DNA of 64,000 bases, from contig CAZUHQ010000008.1 of assembly GCA_964620605.1 (NCBI GenBank), forward strand, positions 3,055 to 67,054. Direction: 5' to 3'. The notes beneath the pieces were generated by a model that saw only the letters and a program-made list of their open reading frames with translations, did no database searches and had not been told where the DNA came from. Positions 25,855 to 33,454 of the stretch are shown here, one piece after another. Position 1 is the first letter of the stretch. Each line of letters opens with the position of its first letter. The DNA comes from Thalassotalea_E sp964620605 (GTDB taxonomy: Bacteria > Pseudomonadota > Gammaproteobacteria > Enterobacterales > Alteromonadaceae). A program made the translations under genes and the position numbers.

Positions 25855-26508
25855 ATGAATATTAAAAAAATTATTTTACCTGCCGCATTTAGCCTGATGA
25901 CTTGCACCAGTGCATTTGCCAACACCCCATTTACTGAAAATTTGCCAGAGCATACAAACCTGGTAAAAGCAGGCGATAAATTTGTGGTTTTGCTCGGCCA
26001 GCAAGTTGCCGTTGGTGAGAAAGCACCAAATTTTAAAGTGGTTGATAGCAATTTCGCCCCGATAACCCTAAACGACTTTGCTGACAAAACCATTTTAATT
26101 TCCGTAGTGCCAAGCTTAGATACCGGCGTTTGTTCACTGCAAACCAAACGTTTTAATGAAGAAGTATCGAACCTGCCTGAAGATGTAGTGATGTTGACCA
26201 TCAGTAATGATTTACCGTTTGCTCAAAAACGTTTTTGCAAGACGGAGAAAATCGACAAGCTCAAAGTATTATCCGATAGCGTCTGGCGCGACTTTGGCGC
26301 TCACTATGGCTTGTTGATTAAAGATATGGGCTTACTAACCCGAGCGATATTTATTATCGATAAGCAAGGAAAAATCGCCTATAAAGAGCTGGTCGCCAAT
26401 ATCTCAAGCCATCCGGATTACCAACAGGCGTTAGCAGCGTTAAACCAGCAATTCAGTGAAACGCCAGCAGATACTGTTGACCAGGCTAGCGATACCGAAA
26501 AAAATTAA
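25855..26508 (+). CDS. tpx: Thiol peroxidase Tpx, exported form
   Basis: Atypical two-Cys peroxiredoxin reducing hydroperoxides. The peroxidatic Cys is in PSLDTGVCSLQTKRFNEE and the resolving Cys in AQKRFCKTEKID, as in E. coli Tpx. Unlike the cytosolic E. coli enzyme, this one has an N-terminal signal peptide (about 1-22, ending TSAFA), so it should act in the periplasm. A short Asp/Glu/Thr-rich tail follows the family domain. Total 217 residues against about 168 for the usual form. Confidence 0.93.
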   Translation: MNIKKIILPAAFSLMTCTSAFANTPFTENLPEHTNLVKAGDKFVVLLGQQVAVGEKAPNFKVVDSNFAPITLNDFADKTILISVVPSLDTGVCSLQTKRFNEEVSNLPEDVVMLTISNDLPFAQKRFCKTEKIDKLKVLSDSVWRDFGAHYGLLIKDMGLLTRAIFIIDKQGKIAYKELVANISSHPDYQQALAALNQQFSETPADTVDQASDTEKN

Positions 26509-26600
26509 AAATTTATTTCTCTTTATTTTCAAACAGTTAAAAAACAATTGTCAATTTTTTAGCTTAACGGCTTGAAAAGCAAAAAGCCTATCCTTACTTA

Positions 26601-26635
26601 TTAAACTGTAGTCGCCTGATGGGACTACAGTTTAA
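26601..26635. promoter_or_regulatory. 13-bp inverted repeat with 9-nt loop between tpx and hsp20
   Basis: Perfect arms at 26601-26613 (starting TTAAACTG) and 26623-26635, loop GCCTGATGG. No T tract follows, so simple termination is unlikely. It is 92 bp after tpx and 136 bp before the small heat shock gene. It could be an operator, an RNA structure in the hsp20 leader, or a 3' end element of tpx. The candidate CTTGAAA at about 26570 resembles a heat-shock -35, but no good -10 pairs with it. Confidence 0.5.
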
Positions 26636-26770
26636 CCGCCTGTTCTTAATGAAAGGCACATTCAATTGTTTCTTATTACGCAATTGCCGGATCGCAACTT
26701 TTGTTGGACTCCAAAGCATTATTTAAGAAACAAGTTAACAGCATATTGCTAACTAAATAGGATATGAATT

Positions 26771-27226
26771 ATGCGTACTACCACAGATTTTAGCCCACTT
26801 TATCGTTCATTTATCGGTTTCGATCACTTAGCAGGATTAATCGACAAAGCCTCCCGTGCCGACAAACAATCCTCTTATCCTCCATATAACATTGAGTTAC
26901 TGGCAGAAGACCAATATCGCATCACTATGGCAGTTGCCGGATTTGCCGAATCAGAGCTGGAAATCGAATCGAAACAAAACAACTTAATTATCACTGGCAC
27001 TAAAGCAGCTGCGAATGATAAAGCCAACAGAAAATTCCTCCATCAAGGCATTGCCGAACGTAACTTTGAACGTAAGTTTCAACTAGGCGACCATGTTAAA
27101 GTCATCGGTGCCTTTATGGAAAATGGTTTGCTACATGTTGATTTAGAAAGAGAAATACCTGAAGCATTAAAACCAAGAAAAATAGCTATCAATGGTAAAA
27201 GTTTATTAAACGACAAGGACAAATAA
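26771..27226 (+). CDS. Small heat shock protein, Hsp20/IbpA family
   Basis: ATP-independent holdase chaperone. The IbpA-like start (MRTTTDFSPLYRSFIGFDHL) precedes an alpha-crystallin domain (about 35-130) with YNIELLAEDQYRITMAVAGF and the conserved GIAERNFERKFQL segment. It ends with the dimer-strand region GLLHVDLEREIPEALKPRKI. The length of 151 residues is typical. A terminator follows at 27261-27284. Confidence 0.96.
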   Translation: MRTTTDFSPLYRSFIGFDHLAGLIDKASRADKQSSYPPYNIELLAEDQYRITMAVAGFAESELEIESKQNNLIITGTKAAANDKANRKFLHQGIAERNFERKFQLGDHVKVIGAFMENGLLHVDLEREIPEALKPRKIAINGKSLLNDKDK

Positions 27227-27260
27227 ACTCTCTGACAACATGTTTCTCCCTATGTTTTTT

Positions 27261-27284
27261 GCCCAGCCTAGCGCTGGGCTTTTT
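27261..27284 (+). terminator. Terminator after the small heat shock gene
   Basis: GCCCAGC (27261-27267) and GCTGGGC (27273-27279) form a 7-bp GC-rich stem followed by five T, 34 bp beyond the stop. Confidence 0.85.
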
Positions 27285-27285
27285 A

Positions 27286-27554
27286 TGTACAGGATGTACG
27301 GTATGTCATGGTTGCATGGATGAAAAAGAGTGACGATGTACAGGATGTACGGTATGTCACGGTTGCATGGATGAAAAAGAGTGACGATGTACAGGATGTA
27401 CGGTATGTCACGGTTNNNNNNNNNNNNNNNNNNNNNNNNNNNNNNNNNNNNNNNNNNNNNNNNNNNNNNNNNNNNNNNNNNNNNNNNNNNNNNNNNNNNN
27501 NNNNNNNNNNNNNNNGCATGGATGAAAAAGAGTGACGATGTACAGGATGTACGG
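27286..27554. repeat. 51-bp tandem repeat array, interrupted by an assembly gap
   Basis: Units begin at 27286, 27337 and 27388 (exact 51-bp period), and a last unit ends after the gap at about 27554. Copies differ by one base (T/C at about 27309 and 27360). Each unit junction contains nested inverted arms: GTGAC...GTCAC outside and GTACA-GGA-TGTAC inside. The period is 17 codons, so reading frames run through it, but no start, ribosome site or family supports a protein. This array fills most of the 425-bp space between hsp20 and the hydrolase gene. Confidence 0.9.
27416..27515. other. Assembly gap of 100 N
   Basis: Exactly 100 N, the usual placeholder for a gap of unknown size, inside the tandem array. 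The true number of repeat units is not known. Confidence 0.98.
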
Positions 27555-27651
27555 TCAGTTTTTTGTTCCCGACAAAAACTAAGTACTTACCTCCATGTAA
27601 GCAATAGCGCGGGTTCATATGCAAAGGAGTGACAAGTATCTCGCCACTTAG

Positions 27652-28431
27652 CTATTCACACTGCTTAATCAGAAAATCGACAATCACCGGCTCCACCAGC
27701 TGAGGATGACTCAGCGGCGCCATATGACCTGAATCTATCCTAACCAACTGGCAATGAGAGATCGCATCACCAATCGCCTTGCTTAACTGCTGACTCTCTG
27801 CACTGGTGTACTTACCCAACATTAATAATACCGGACAACTCAGCGCACGCAGGTCAGCTAAACTATATTGCTCGGCAAAAATCCCGTTAAAGTCTAAATT
27901 GACTTTATCCATGCCCATTGCCATTTGAGTTTGTACTACTTGTGGCAATTGCTGAAAATAGCCCTCTCCGTTCCAGTAATTAACAAAATCTCTGGCAGCA
28001 TCAAGGTTGCTTTCCCGCCTGAGCTTATTCGCAAATAGTTTCACGGCATGATTATTCTGTTGTTCCAATAAGTGAAATGCTACCGGCTCAAACAAGGTGA
28101 CACTCAAGAGGTTAGCCATATTTTGCTGCGCCATTTCCAAGGCCATTTTTAGCGCTATAGCGCCGCCACAGGAATGACCAATCAGATGATAAGGCCCGGT
28201 AATGTTCGCATCAACAAGTATTTGCTCAATTCGCGTAATTTCAGTTGCAAAGCTATAGCCCTTGATATCAGTCACAGAAGGCGCTTTGCCATAACCGAGT
28301 AAATCAATATTAATGCAGGTAAACTGTGCGGATAAAGTCTTCGTCAGGTTTTGCCATTGTTTGGCACTGCTAAGCGAACTATGCAGTAATATGACCGCCG
28401 GCCCCTGACCCGAAATAGTGACGCCATCCAT
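27652..28431 (-). CDS. Alpha/beta hydrolase
   Basis: Alpha/beta-fold hydrolase of the general lipase/esterase-like group. The oxyanion region is LLHSSLSSAKQW, the nucleophile elbow GHSCGG (about 107-112), an Asp is placed late in the fold, and a C-terminal catalytic His lies in IDSGHMAPLSHPQLV. There is no signal peptide. The length of 259 residues is normal. Substrate unknown. It is divergent from the SDR gene at 28594. Confidence 0.88.
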   Translation of the reverse strand: MDGVTISGQGPAVILLHSSLSSAKQWQNLTKTLSAQFTCINIDLLGYGKAPSVTDIKGYSFATEITRIEQILVDANITGPYHLIGHSCGGAIALKMALEMAQQNMANLLSVTLFEPVAFHLLEQQNNHAVKLFANKLRRESNLDAARDFVNYWNGEGYFQQLPQVVQTQMAMGMDKVNLDFNGIFAEQYSLADLRALSCPVLLMLGKYTSAESQQLSKAIGDAISHCQLVRIDSGHMAPLSHPQLVEPVIVDFLIKQCE

Positions 28432-28593
28432 AAAAAATCCTCGAGAAAAAGATAACTAATGCTGAGCTTACCAGCCCAATCTGACATGCGTCAAAATTAA
28501 TTTTACTAAATTAAACTAAGATGCTACTGACTTTTGCGCAAGAGATATGCTTAAATCTGTTTAGCTAAATTTTAATAACAACTAAAAATTATT

Positions 28594-29382
28594 ATGAATA
28601 TCGATTTAACCAACAAAAACGCTTTAGTTTGTGGCAGCAGTCAAGGCATAGGTAAGGCCTGTGCGGTCGAACTGGCATCGCTTGGCGCTAACGTCACCTT
28701 ATTTTCCCGCAATCAGGCATCCCTTAATCAAGTATTAACTGAGCTAGATACCTGTAAAAGTCAGCAACATAAAATATTAGTCGCTGATTTTAGCCAGCCT
28801 GAGCAAGTCAAGGAAGTGATCAATAATGCAGTAAGCGAGAACAAAGGTTTCGAAATACTAATAAATAATACCGGCGGTCCGGCACCTGGCCCGGCAAATA
28901 GTGCCGATAGCCAAAGCTTTATCGATGCCTTTAATTTGCACCTGGTATCGAACCATCATCTGGTACAAGCCCTGTTACCTTTTATGAAAGCGCAAGGCTA
29001 TGGCCGGATCATTAATGTTATTTCTACTTCAGTCAAACAACCGCTACCTAATTTAGGAGTATCAAATACAATACGTGGCGCGGTTGCCAGCTGGGCAAAA
29101 ACGCTAGCGAATGAATTAGGGGAATTTGGCATTACCGTCAATAACGTGCTGCCAGGTGCCACAGCCACCGCTCGTTTAGATGCAATTATTGCCGGTAAAG
29201 CGAAAAAACATAATATCTCAATTGAGCAAGCAACAGAAAATGAAAAAAACACCATTCCGATGCGCCGCTTTGCCAAGCCGGAAGAATTTGCCGCCGCGGC
29301 TGCTTTTTTAGCCTCCCCTGCCGCTGGTTATATCACAGGGATTAATCTGCCGGTTGACGGAGGACGTACCTCGTCGTTATAA
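28594..29382 (+). CDS. SDR family oxidoreductase lacking the usual catalytic Tyr
   Basis: Rossmann-fold short-chain dehydrogenase similar in layout to FabG. The cofactor motif is CGSSQGIGKA (about 13-22) and the structural NNTGG at about 90-94. Where the catalytic YxxxK should be, the sequence reads VSNTIRGAV: Tyr is Ser and Lys is Arg. This variant is consistent within a recognisable SDR subgroup, so it is probably not a sequencing error. The reaction, if any, is uncertain. 262 residues. Confidence 0.88.
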   Translation: MNIDLTNKNALVCGSSQGIGKACAVELASLGANVTLFSRNQASLNQVLTELDTCKSQQHKILVADFSQPEQVKEVINNAVSENKGFEILINNTGGPAPGPANSADSQSFIDAFNLHLVSNHHLVQALLPFMKAQGYGRIINVISTSVKQPLPNLGVSNTIRGAVASWAKTLANELGEFGITVNNVLPGATATARLDAIIAGKAKKHNISIEQATENEKNTIPMRRFAKPEEFAAAAAFLASPAAGYITGINLPVDGGRTSSL

Positions 29383-29391
29383 GCGCGAAGT

Positions 29392-29757
29392 TTAATAATC
29401 AAGATGAAATAACAATTCTGCCAGATCCGGCTGCCACTGAAATTCACTCAGTCGGACTCTGGCGCCTATCACTACCACTTGCTCATCTTGCAACAGCTGT
29501 TTTTGTCGCTCAAAACCTTCACTGCCGATTGGCAATGAAATTTTTCCCTGCGAGTTAATTACCCGATACCAGGGCACAGCTTGCCCTTGCCAGCCGCCCT
29601 TTGGCACTTGTCCTAGCGCCTTACCTACCAAACGGGCACGCCCGGGTAAACCAGCAAGATCGGCAATTTGCCCATAAGTTGCAACTTTACCCGCAGGAAT
29701 TTTCTGCACCGTTTGCCAAATACGGATTTGCTTTACTGAAAAACTAGCGTTTTCCAT
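29392..29757 (-). CDS. Alkyltransferase-like protein (Atl, MGMT family without the acceptor Cys)
   Basis: DNA-binding domain of the O6-alkylguanine transferase family: IWQTVQKIPAGKVATYGQIADLAG, then LVGKALGQ. In active transferases the motif is PCHRV; here it is PWYRV, with Trp replacing the alkyl-accepting Cys. Proteins of this kind (Atl) bind alkylated guanine and pass it to nucleotide excision repair. I start at the ATG at 29757 (121 residues, MENASFSVKQIRIW), which is 4 bp after the stop of the SDR gene. The longer frame to 29829 overlaps that gene. Confidence 0.88.
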   Translation of the reverse strand: MENASFSVKQIRIWQTVQKIPAGKVATYGQIADLAGLPGRARLVGKALGQVPKGGWQGQAVPWYRVINSQGKISLPIGSEGFERQKQLLQDEQVVVIGARVRLSEFQWQPDLAELLFHLDY

Positions 29758-29761
29758 TGAT

Positions 29762-30427
29762 TTACCAAGGTAATACTTGGCCATTGGAATGGCGGAACAC
29801 ACCACTATCTGCCATAGATAACTCGCCAATTAAACTGGCAATTCGCGTGGCAGCTTCATTCGATGAAATATCACCGCCAAAATTCACCATATCGGTTTGC
29901 ACATAACCTGGGTGATAAATACCGACCGCAATATTTTGCCCGGCTAAATCTTTGGCAAGCGACATTGCCGCGGCATTTAGCGCCGCTTTTGACATCCGAT
30001 AGCCGTAACGGCCACCTGAGCCATTATCGGCAATCGACCCCATGCGCGAGGTTATCATCGCAACTTTGCTACCTGAACTTAGCTGAGCCAATAAACTATC
30101 AACGACTCTAAGCGGTGCCAGAGCATTGACTTCAAACTGCTCACGTATGGTATTTAGGTTTAATTGCCCAAGTTGTTCATCCCTTAAAATACCGGCATTA
30201 CAAATCAAAACATCGATATCAGTCTGTTTTAACGCCTCATGCATCTGGTTAATACCGGCATCGGTGGCAACATCAACGCCGGTGACTATTTTCACATCCA
30301 GTTGCTCAAGTTCGGTTGACGACTGACGACACAAGGCAAACACTTGTGCTCCTTGAGATGAAAATATTTTACTCAGTGCCAGTCCTATTCCCCGGTTAGC
30401 ACCGGTGATCACTACAGTTTTACTCAT
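29762..30427 (-). CDS. SDR family oxidoreductase, C-factor-like
   Basis: Short-chain dehydrogenase with cofactor motif TGANRGIGLAL (about 8-18), NAG at 87-89 and active-site YGYRMSK, where the second Tyr and the Lys form YxxxK. The length of 221 residues and the pattern RMGSIADNGSGGRYGYRMSKAAL resemble the C-factor/sniffer-type SDR group. It is upstream of and probably co-transcribed with the Atl gene. Substrate unknown. Confidence 0.9.
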   Translation of the reverse strand: MSKTVVITGANRGIGLALSKIFSSQGAQVFALCRQSSTELEQLDVKIVTGVDVATDAGINQMHEALKQTDIDVLICNAGILRDEQLGQLNLNTIREQFEVNALAPLRVVDSLLAQLSSGSKVAMITSRMGSIADNGSGGRYGYRMSKAALNAAAMSLAKDLAGQNIAVGIYHPGYVQTDMVNFGGDISSNEAATRIASLIGELSMADSGVFRHSNGQVLPW

Positions 30428-30498
30428 AATAAGCTATCCAATTAAATGACTATTGAGGTAAGATATAATAATAAAAACGTCTATTTTCAAGGAGATCT

Positions 30499-31062
30499 AT
30501 GAAAACTAATTTGCTGACCAGTGCGCTGTCATTAATCTCAGAGCATTTACAAATTACGTTGATGACAGCAGATGATTTCCCGCTATTTAACCGCCTGCAA
30601 AGCGATAAAGACTTAATGCAGTATATCGGGCCAATTCTGCCGCCAGAAGCAATTAAGGCAAAGTTTGATGAGCGTACTCGCCCCTGGGATGGTGATCAGG
30701 CTCACTGGCTGACCTTTAAAATTTTAACCAAAACAAGCAATGACTTTATCGGCAGCATTGGTTTTCGCCTAATCGATATTGAAGCAGAACGTGCCGAAAT
30801 CGGTTATTTATTGCTACAAGAACATCAAGGACATGGCTATATGGTGGAAGCAGCTAAAGCGTTAGTTGATTTCCTATTTGACCAGCTCGAAGTTGCGAAA
30901 ATAGAAGCCCATTGCTACGCGGAAAATATCGCGAGCTGGAAAGTCATGGAAAAAATCGGCATGGAACGTGAAGGTTATTTTAAATCACATACGGTACTTA
31001 ATAAGCAGCGCCATGATGATCTGGCTTATGGATTAGTGTCACCGCAATTATTTGCTAAATAA
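30499..31062 (+). CDS. GNAT family acetyltransferase, RimJ/RimL-like
   Basis: N-acetyltransferase fold: LMTADDFPLFNRL at the N-terminus, central strand FIGSIGFRLIDIEAERAEIGYLL, the acetyl-CoA loop QEHQGHGYMVEA (about 109-120) and the NIASWKVMEKIGMEREGYF end. The ribosome site AAGGAG lies just upstream. The acceptor is unknown. 187 residues. Confidence 0.9.
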   Translation: MKTNLLTSALSLISEHLQITLMTADDFPLFNRLQSDKDLMQYIGPILPPEAIKAKFDERTRPWDGDQAHWLTFKILTKTSNDFIGSIGFRLIDIEAERAEIGYLLLQEHQGHGYMVEAAKALVDFLFDQLEVAKIEAHCYAENIASWKVMEKIGMEREGYFKSHTVLNKQRHDDLAYGLVSPQLFAK

Positions 31063-31067
31063 GACTC

Positions 31068-31103
31068 AAAAAAAAGCCACTTTTAGGAAATTAGTGGCTT
31101 TTT
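31068..31103. terminator. Bidirectional terminator
   Basis: Stem GCCACT (31076-31081)/AGTGGC (31093-31098) with a run of A before it and T after it. It serves both the acetyltransferase (plus) and the CGEGK peptide gene (minus). Confidence 0.8.
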
Positions 31104-31128
31104 CTCGCGAGTATTAATTAATACTTAA

Positions 31129-31482
31129 TTAACCACCGCATTTTTTAGATTTTTCTTTCTTGCCTTCACCGCATTTGCCTTTGTGCTCGGCTTTACCTTC
31201 ACCACATTTTCCCTTATGCGCTTTACGGTTTTCGCCACACTTGCCTTCACCGCATTTACCTTTTTTCGCTTTTTTTCCTTCGCCGCATTTACCTTTTTTC
31301 GCTTCTTTTCCTTCACCACATTTTGCGTCCTTGCCATCATCTGCTGCAATACTGACAATACCTCGCGCTTCAAACGGGTTTGATTCGGCTTTTGCTGGCA
31401 AACTCGCTAAAGATGCNNNNNNNNNNGCCAATGTAAATGTCCCCAATAGCAAGGCCAGAGTAGATTTTTTAATTATATTCAT
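31129..31482 (-). CDS. Exported Cys-Gly-Glu-Gly-Lys repeat peptide, HvfA-like
   Basis: A Sec signal peptide (MNIIKKSTLALLLGTF... to about PAKA) leads to a mature peptide dominated by repeats of KCGEGK separated by Lys/Ala/His: seven Cys in all, with one exact EGKCG. This composition matches HvfA-type precursors, whose EGKCG cysteines are converted by HvfB/HvfC into copper-binding thioamide/oxazolone groups. No hvfB (DUF692), hvfC or DoxX gene is in the window. The ATG at 31482 has AAGGAAA upstream; a longer frame to 31527 has no support. Ten N (31417-31426) lie in the signal peptide, so the length is approximate. Confidence 0.75.
   Translation of the reverse strand: MNIIKKSTLALLLGTFTLXXXXASLASLPAKAESNPFEARGIVSIAADDGKDAKCGEGKEAKKGKCGEGKKAKKGKCGEGKCGENRKAHKGKCGEGKAEHKGKCGEGKKEKSKKCGG
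31417..31426. other. Assembly gap of 10 N
   Basis: Ten unresolved bases within the signal-peptide region of the CGEGK peptide gene. The reading frame appears continuous across it. Confidence 0.95.
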
Positions 31483-31669
31483 ATTATTTTCCTTTATTTT
31501 TAAAACATAGACACTATATCTTGCCATTCAATAGCGATATAACATCGGTTAACTACTACTAATCTAACAAGACCTGATATTTAGAAATAAATTTCAGCCA
31601 AGTTATTTTCCAAATAAAACTCTAGGTGATGTTGCGCTAAATGTCTAATAGTTATAGCTCGGTAATTAC

Positions 31670-32617
31670 ATGAAAAATCAAGCAAATAAAGTTATCCTCG
31701 CCCCTATGGAAGGCGTGGCCGATGTTTTAATGCGCGAAATGCTGACTTCGCTCAATCGCTATGATTTATGTATTACCGAGTTTGTTCGGGTAGTTAATAC
31801 CTTAGTGCCAAAGAAAGTGTTCTATAAAATTTGCCCTGAATTATTAAATAATGGCATGACTACAAACCAAACACCTGTCAGAACGCAATTATTAGGACAA
31901 GATCCACAATGGATGGCAGAAAATGCAGTCAGGGCTATCGAACTAGGTTCTCATGGCGTCGACTTGAACTTTGGTTGTCCGGCAAAAACCGTCAATAAAA
32001 GTAAAGGTGGCGCAGTATTATTAAAATCACCCCAAACCATCTATCAAATTGTCACTAACGTCAGGGAATCGATTTCCGCCGAACAAACACTATCGGTAAA
32101 GATCCGTTTAGGCTTTGACGATACCTCCTTATTTGATGAAGTGGTCAGTGCCATTGTCAGCGCTAATGCCAACTTTCTTACCATACATGCCCGTACCAAG
32201 CGCGATGGTTATAATCCTCCTGCCTACTGGCACCATATTGGTGAAATCAGCGAGAAATATCCGATTGAGCTTTGTGCCAATGGTGAAATCTGGGATCACG
32301 GCGATGCCCAACGTTGCATGCATGAGGCAAAAACTCAAAACCTGATGCTAGGCCGTGGCGCATTGGCGATGCCAAACTTGGCAAATGTCGTCAAAGGTTT
32401 GGGAGAAAAAATGCCCTGGCCTGAGCTGTGCCAACAGCTAAAGCGCTATGCCAAATTAGAACTCCAGGGTGATAAAAGCTTCTATTTTTCCAGTCGCTTA
32501 AAACAGTGGATACGTTATTTAAAATTACAGTACCCACAGGCAGAACAGTTATTTAATGACATTAAATTGTTAAAAAATAAAGATGATATCTTAGCGGCAA
32601 TAAATAAAACAGACTAA
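31670..32617 (+). CDS. dusC: tRNA-dihydrouridine(16) synthase DusC
   Basis: FMN-dependent reductase making dihydrouridine at tRNA position 16. The TIM-barrel start is ILAPMEGVADVLMREMLT, then LCITEFVRVV, and the catalytic Cys in NFGCPAKTVNKSKGGAVLL (about 103-121). The FMN phosphate region is LMLGRGALAMPNL, and the C-terminal helical domain has the DusC-type RLKQWIRYLKLQYPQAEQLF segment. The match to E. coli DusC runs along the whole length (315 residues), better than to DusA or DusB. Confidence 0.96.
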   Translation: MKNQANKVILAPMEGVADVLMREMLTSLNRYDLCITEFVRVVNTLVPKKVFYKICPELLNNGMTTNQTPVRTQLLGQDPQWMAENAVRAIELGSHGVDLNFGCPAKTVNKSKGGAVLLKSPQTIYQIVTNVRESISAEQTLSVKIRLGFDDTSLFDEVVSAIVSANANFLTIHARTKRDGYNPPAYWHHIGEISEKYPIELCANGEIWDHGDAQRCMHEAKTQNLMLGRGALAMPNLANVVKGLGEKMPWPELCQQLKRYAKLELQGDKSFYFSSRLKQWIRYLKLQYPQAEQLFNDIKLLKNKDDILAAINKTD

Positions 32618-32859
32618 TCAATATCATCCCCCGACTCCCCTTGTTCTGAACCATCAACTTTACGTTTTTGCACGACAATAGTTTCTATCGTCTTTTGTAC
32701 TTGCGGATCAGGTAACAACATCTGCACTAACACGCCAAATGCCATAGCAATGTTTTTACGTTTCTTAGCCAAGCGCAGTAACGTTTTAGCTAATATCGCC
32801 ATCGCAATAAATACGCACCATGGCAATAAAGCCAATAGCACTTGATAATAATTTTCCAT
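32614..32859 (-). CDS. Small membrane protein of unknown function
   Basis: 81 residues: one or two hydrophobic segments (about 7-28 and 38-50), separated by a basic KTLLRLAKKRKN turn, then a charged tail ending in Asp/Glu. A good ribosome site (GGAG, 7 bp before ATG) supports it. It is convergent with dusC, the stops overlapping by 4 bp. I recognise no family. Confidence 0.65.
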   Translation of the reverse strand: MENYYQVLLALLPWCVFIAMAILAKTLLRLAKKRKNIAMAFGVLVQMLLPDPQVQKTIETIVVQKRKVDGSEQGESGDDID

Positions 32860-32906
32860 TTTGTCTCCGTTGATAATTGTTAAAAATCAAAAATTAATGA
32901 CAACCA

Positions 32907-33293
32907 TCAACAGACAAAGATCTCAGTACGGGCAAATAAGCGAGGTTTTAAAAACCTTATCCGGCGAAATTGCAGTAATCTCGCCACTAAGGAAAAATGA
33001 ACAAGCAGTAACGAAAATAGCAGGCAAACCATGCTAACTTGCACTTTAGTATGGCTCCAGACATTTTCTATAAAGAGAGTAAATGTCCATCCCTGTTTAG
33101 CCGCTTTAACATCTGGTGTTACATCAGCTAATAGATTAATGGGCAAGGCTTCATCCATCAGCACTGGATTTTCAATCACTACTTTCTGATTGATAACCCG
33201 CTGTAACGGCTGGACAGAAGATGGATTTAATAACAGCAGGCAGCTAAAAAAGCATAAACATCTAAAGATTAAATTGTGCATTATTGGCGCCAT
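32907..33293 (-). CDS. Predicted membrane protein of unknown function
   Basis: 128 residues. A hydrophobic N-terminus (signal peptide or anchor, about 6-24), a periplasmic-looking stretch (about 28-78), a second membrane helix (about 85-107) and a basic tail (LLQFRRIRFLKPRLF). It may begin at the internal ATG at 33281 rather than 33293. No family recognised. It sits 47 bp upstream of the other small membrane gene and could be co-transcribed with it. Confidence 0.5.
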   Translation of the reverse strand: MAPIMHNLIFRCLCFFSCLLLLNPSSVQPLQRVINQKVVIENPVLMDEALPINLLADVTPDVKAAKQGWTFTLFIENVWSHTKVQVSMVCLLFSLLLVHFSLVARLLQFRRIRFLKPRLFARTEIFVC

Positions 33294-33454
33294 TACATTG
33301 ATTATTAACCATTAATAATAGAAATAATGCCGTTAACTTCACATTTCAAGAAAAAGAGATAATTAATCACTTTTTGTCATAGCGCCAACAAAGATTTTTC
33401 AAATAAAAACCGTTATCATATTCTTCACTTTGATTAGAGATAGAATGCAGCACA

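Noticed and set aside
26601..26635. CIRCE element for HrcA
   Set aside because: The 9-nt spacing fits, but the arms do not match TTAGCACTC/GAGTGCTAA and HrcA is not expected here.
27286..27554. Possible CRISPR array
   Set aside because: Units are directly abutting with no variable spacers, and no cas genes are present.
27283..27632. Open frames of 75-113 residues on both strands through the 51-bp repeats
   Set aside because: They exist only because the period is a multiple of three and run through 100 N; no ribosome site or family support.
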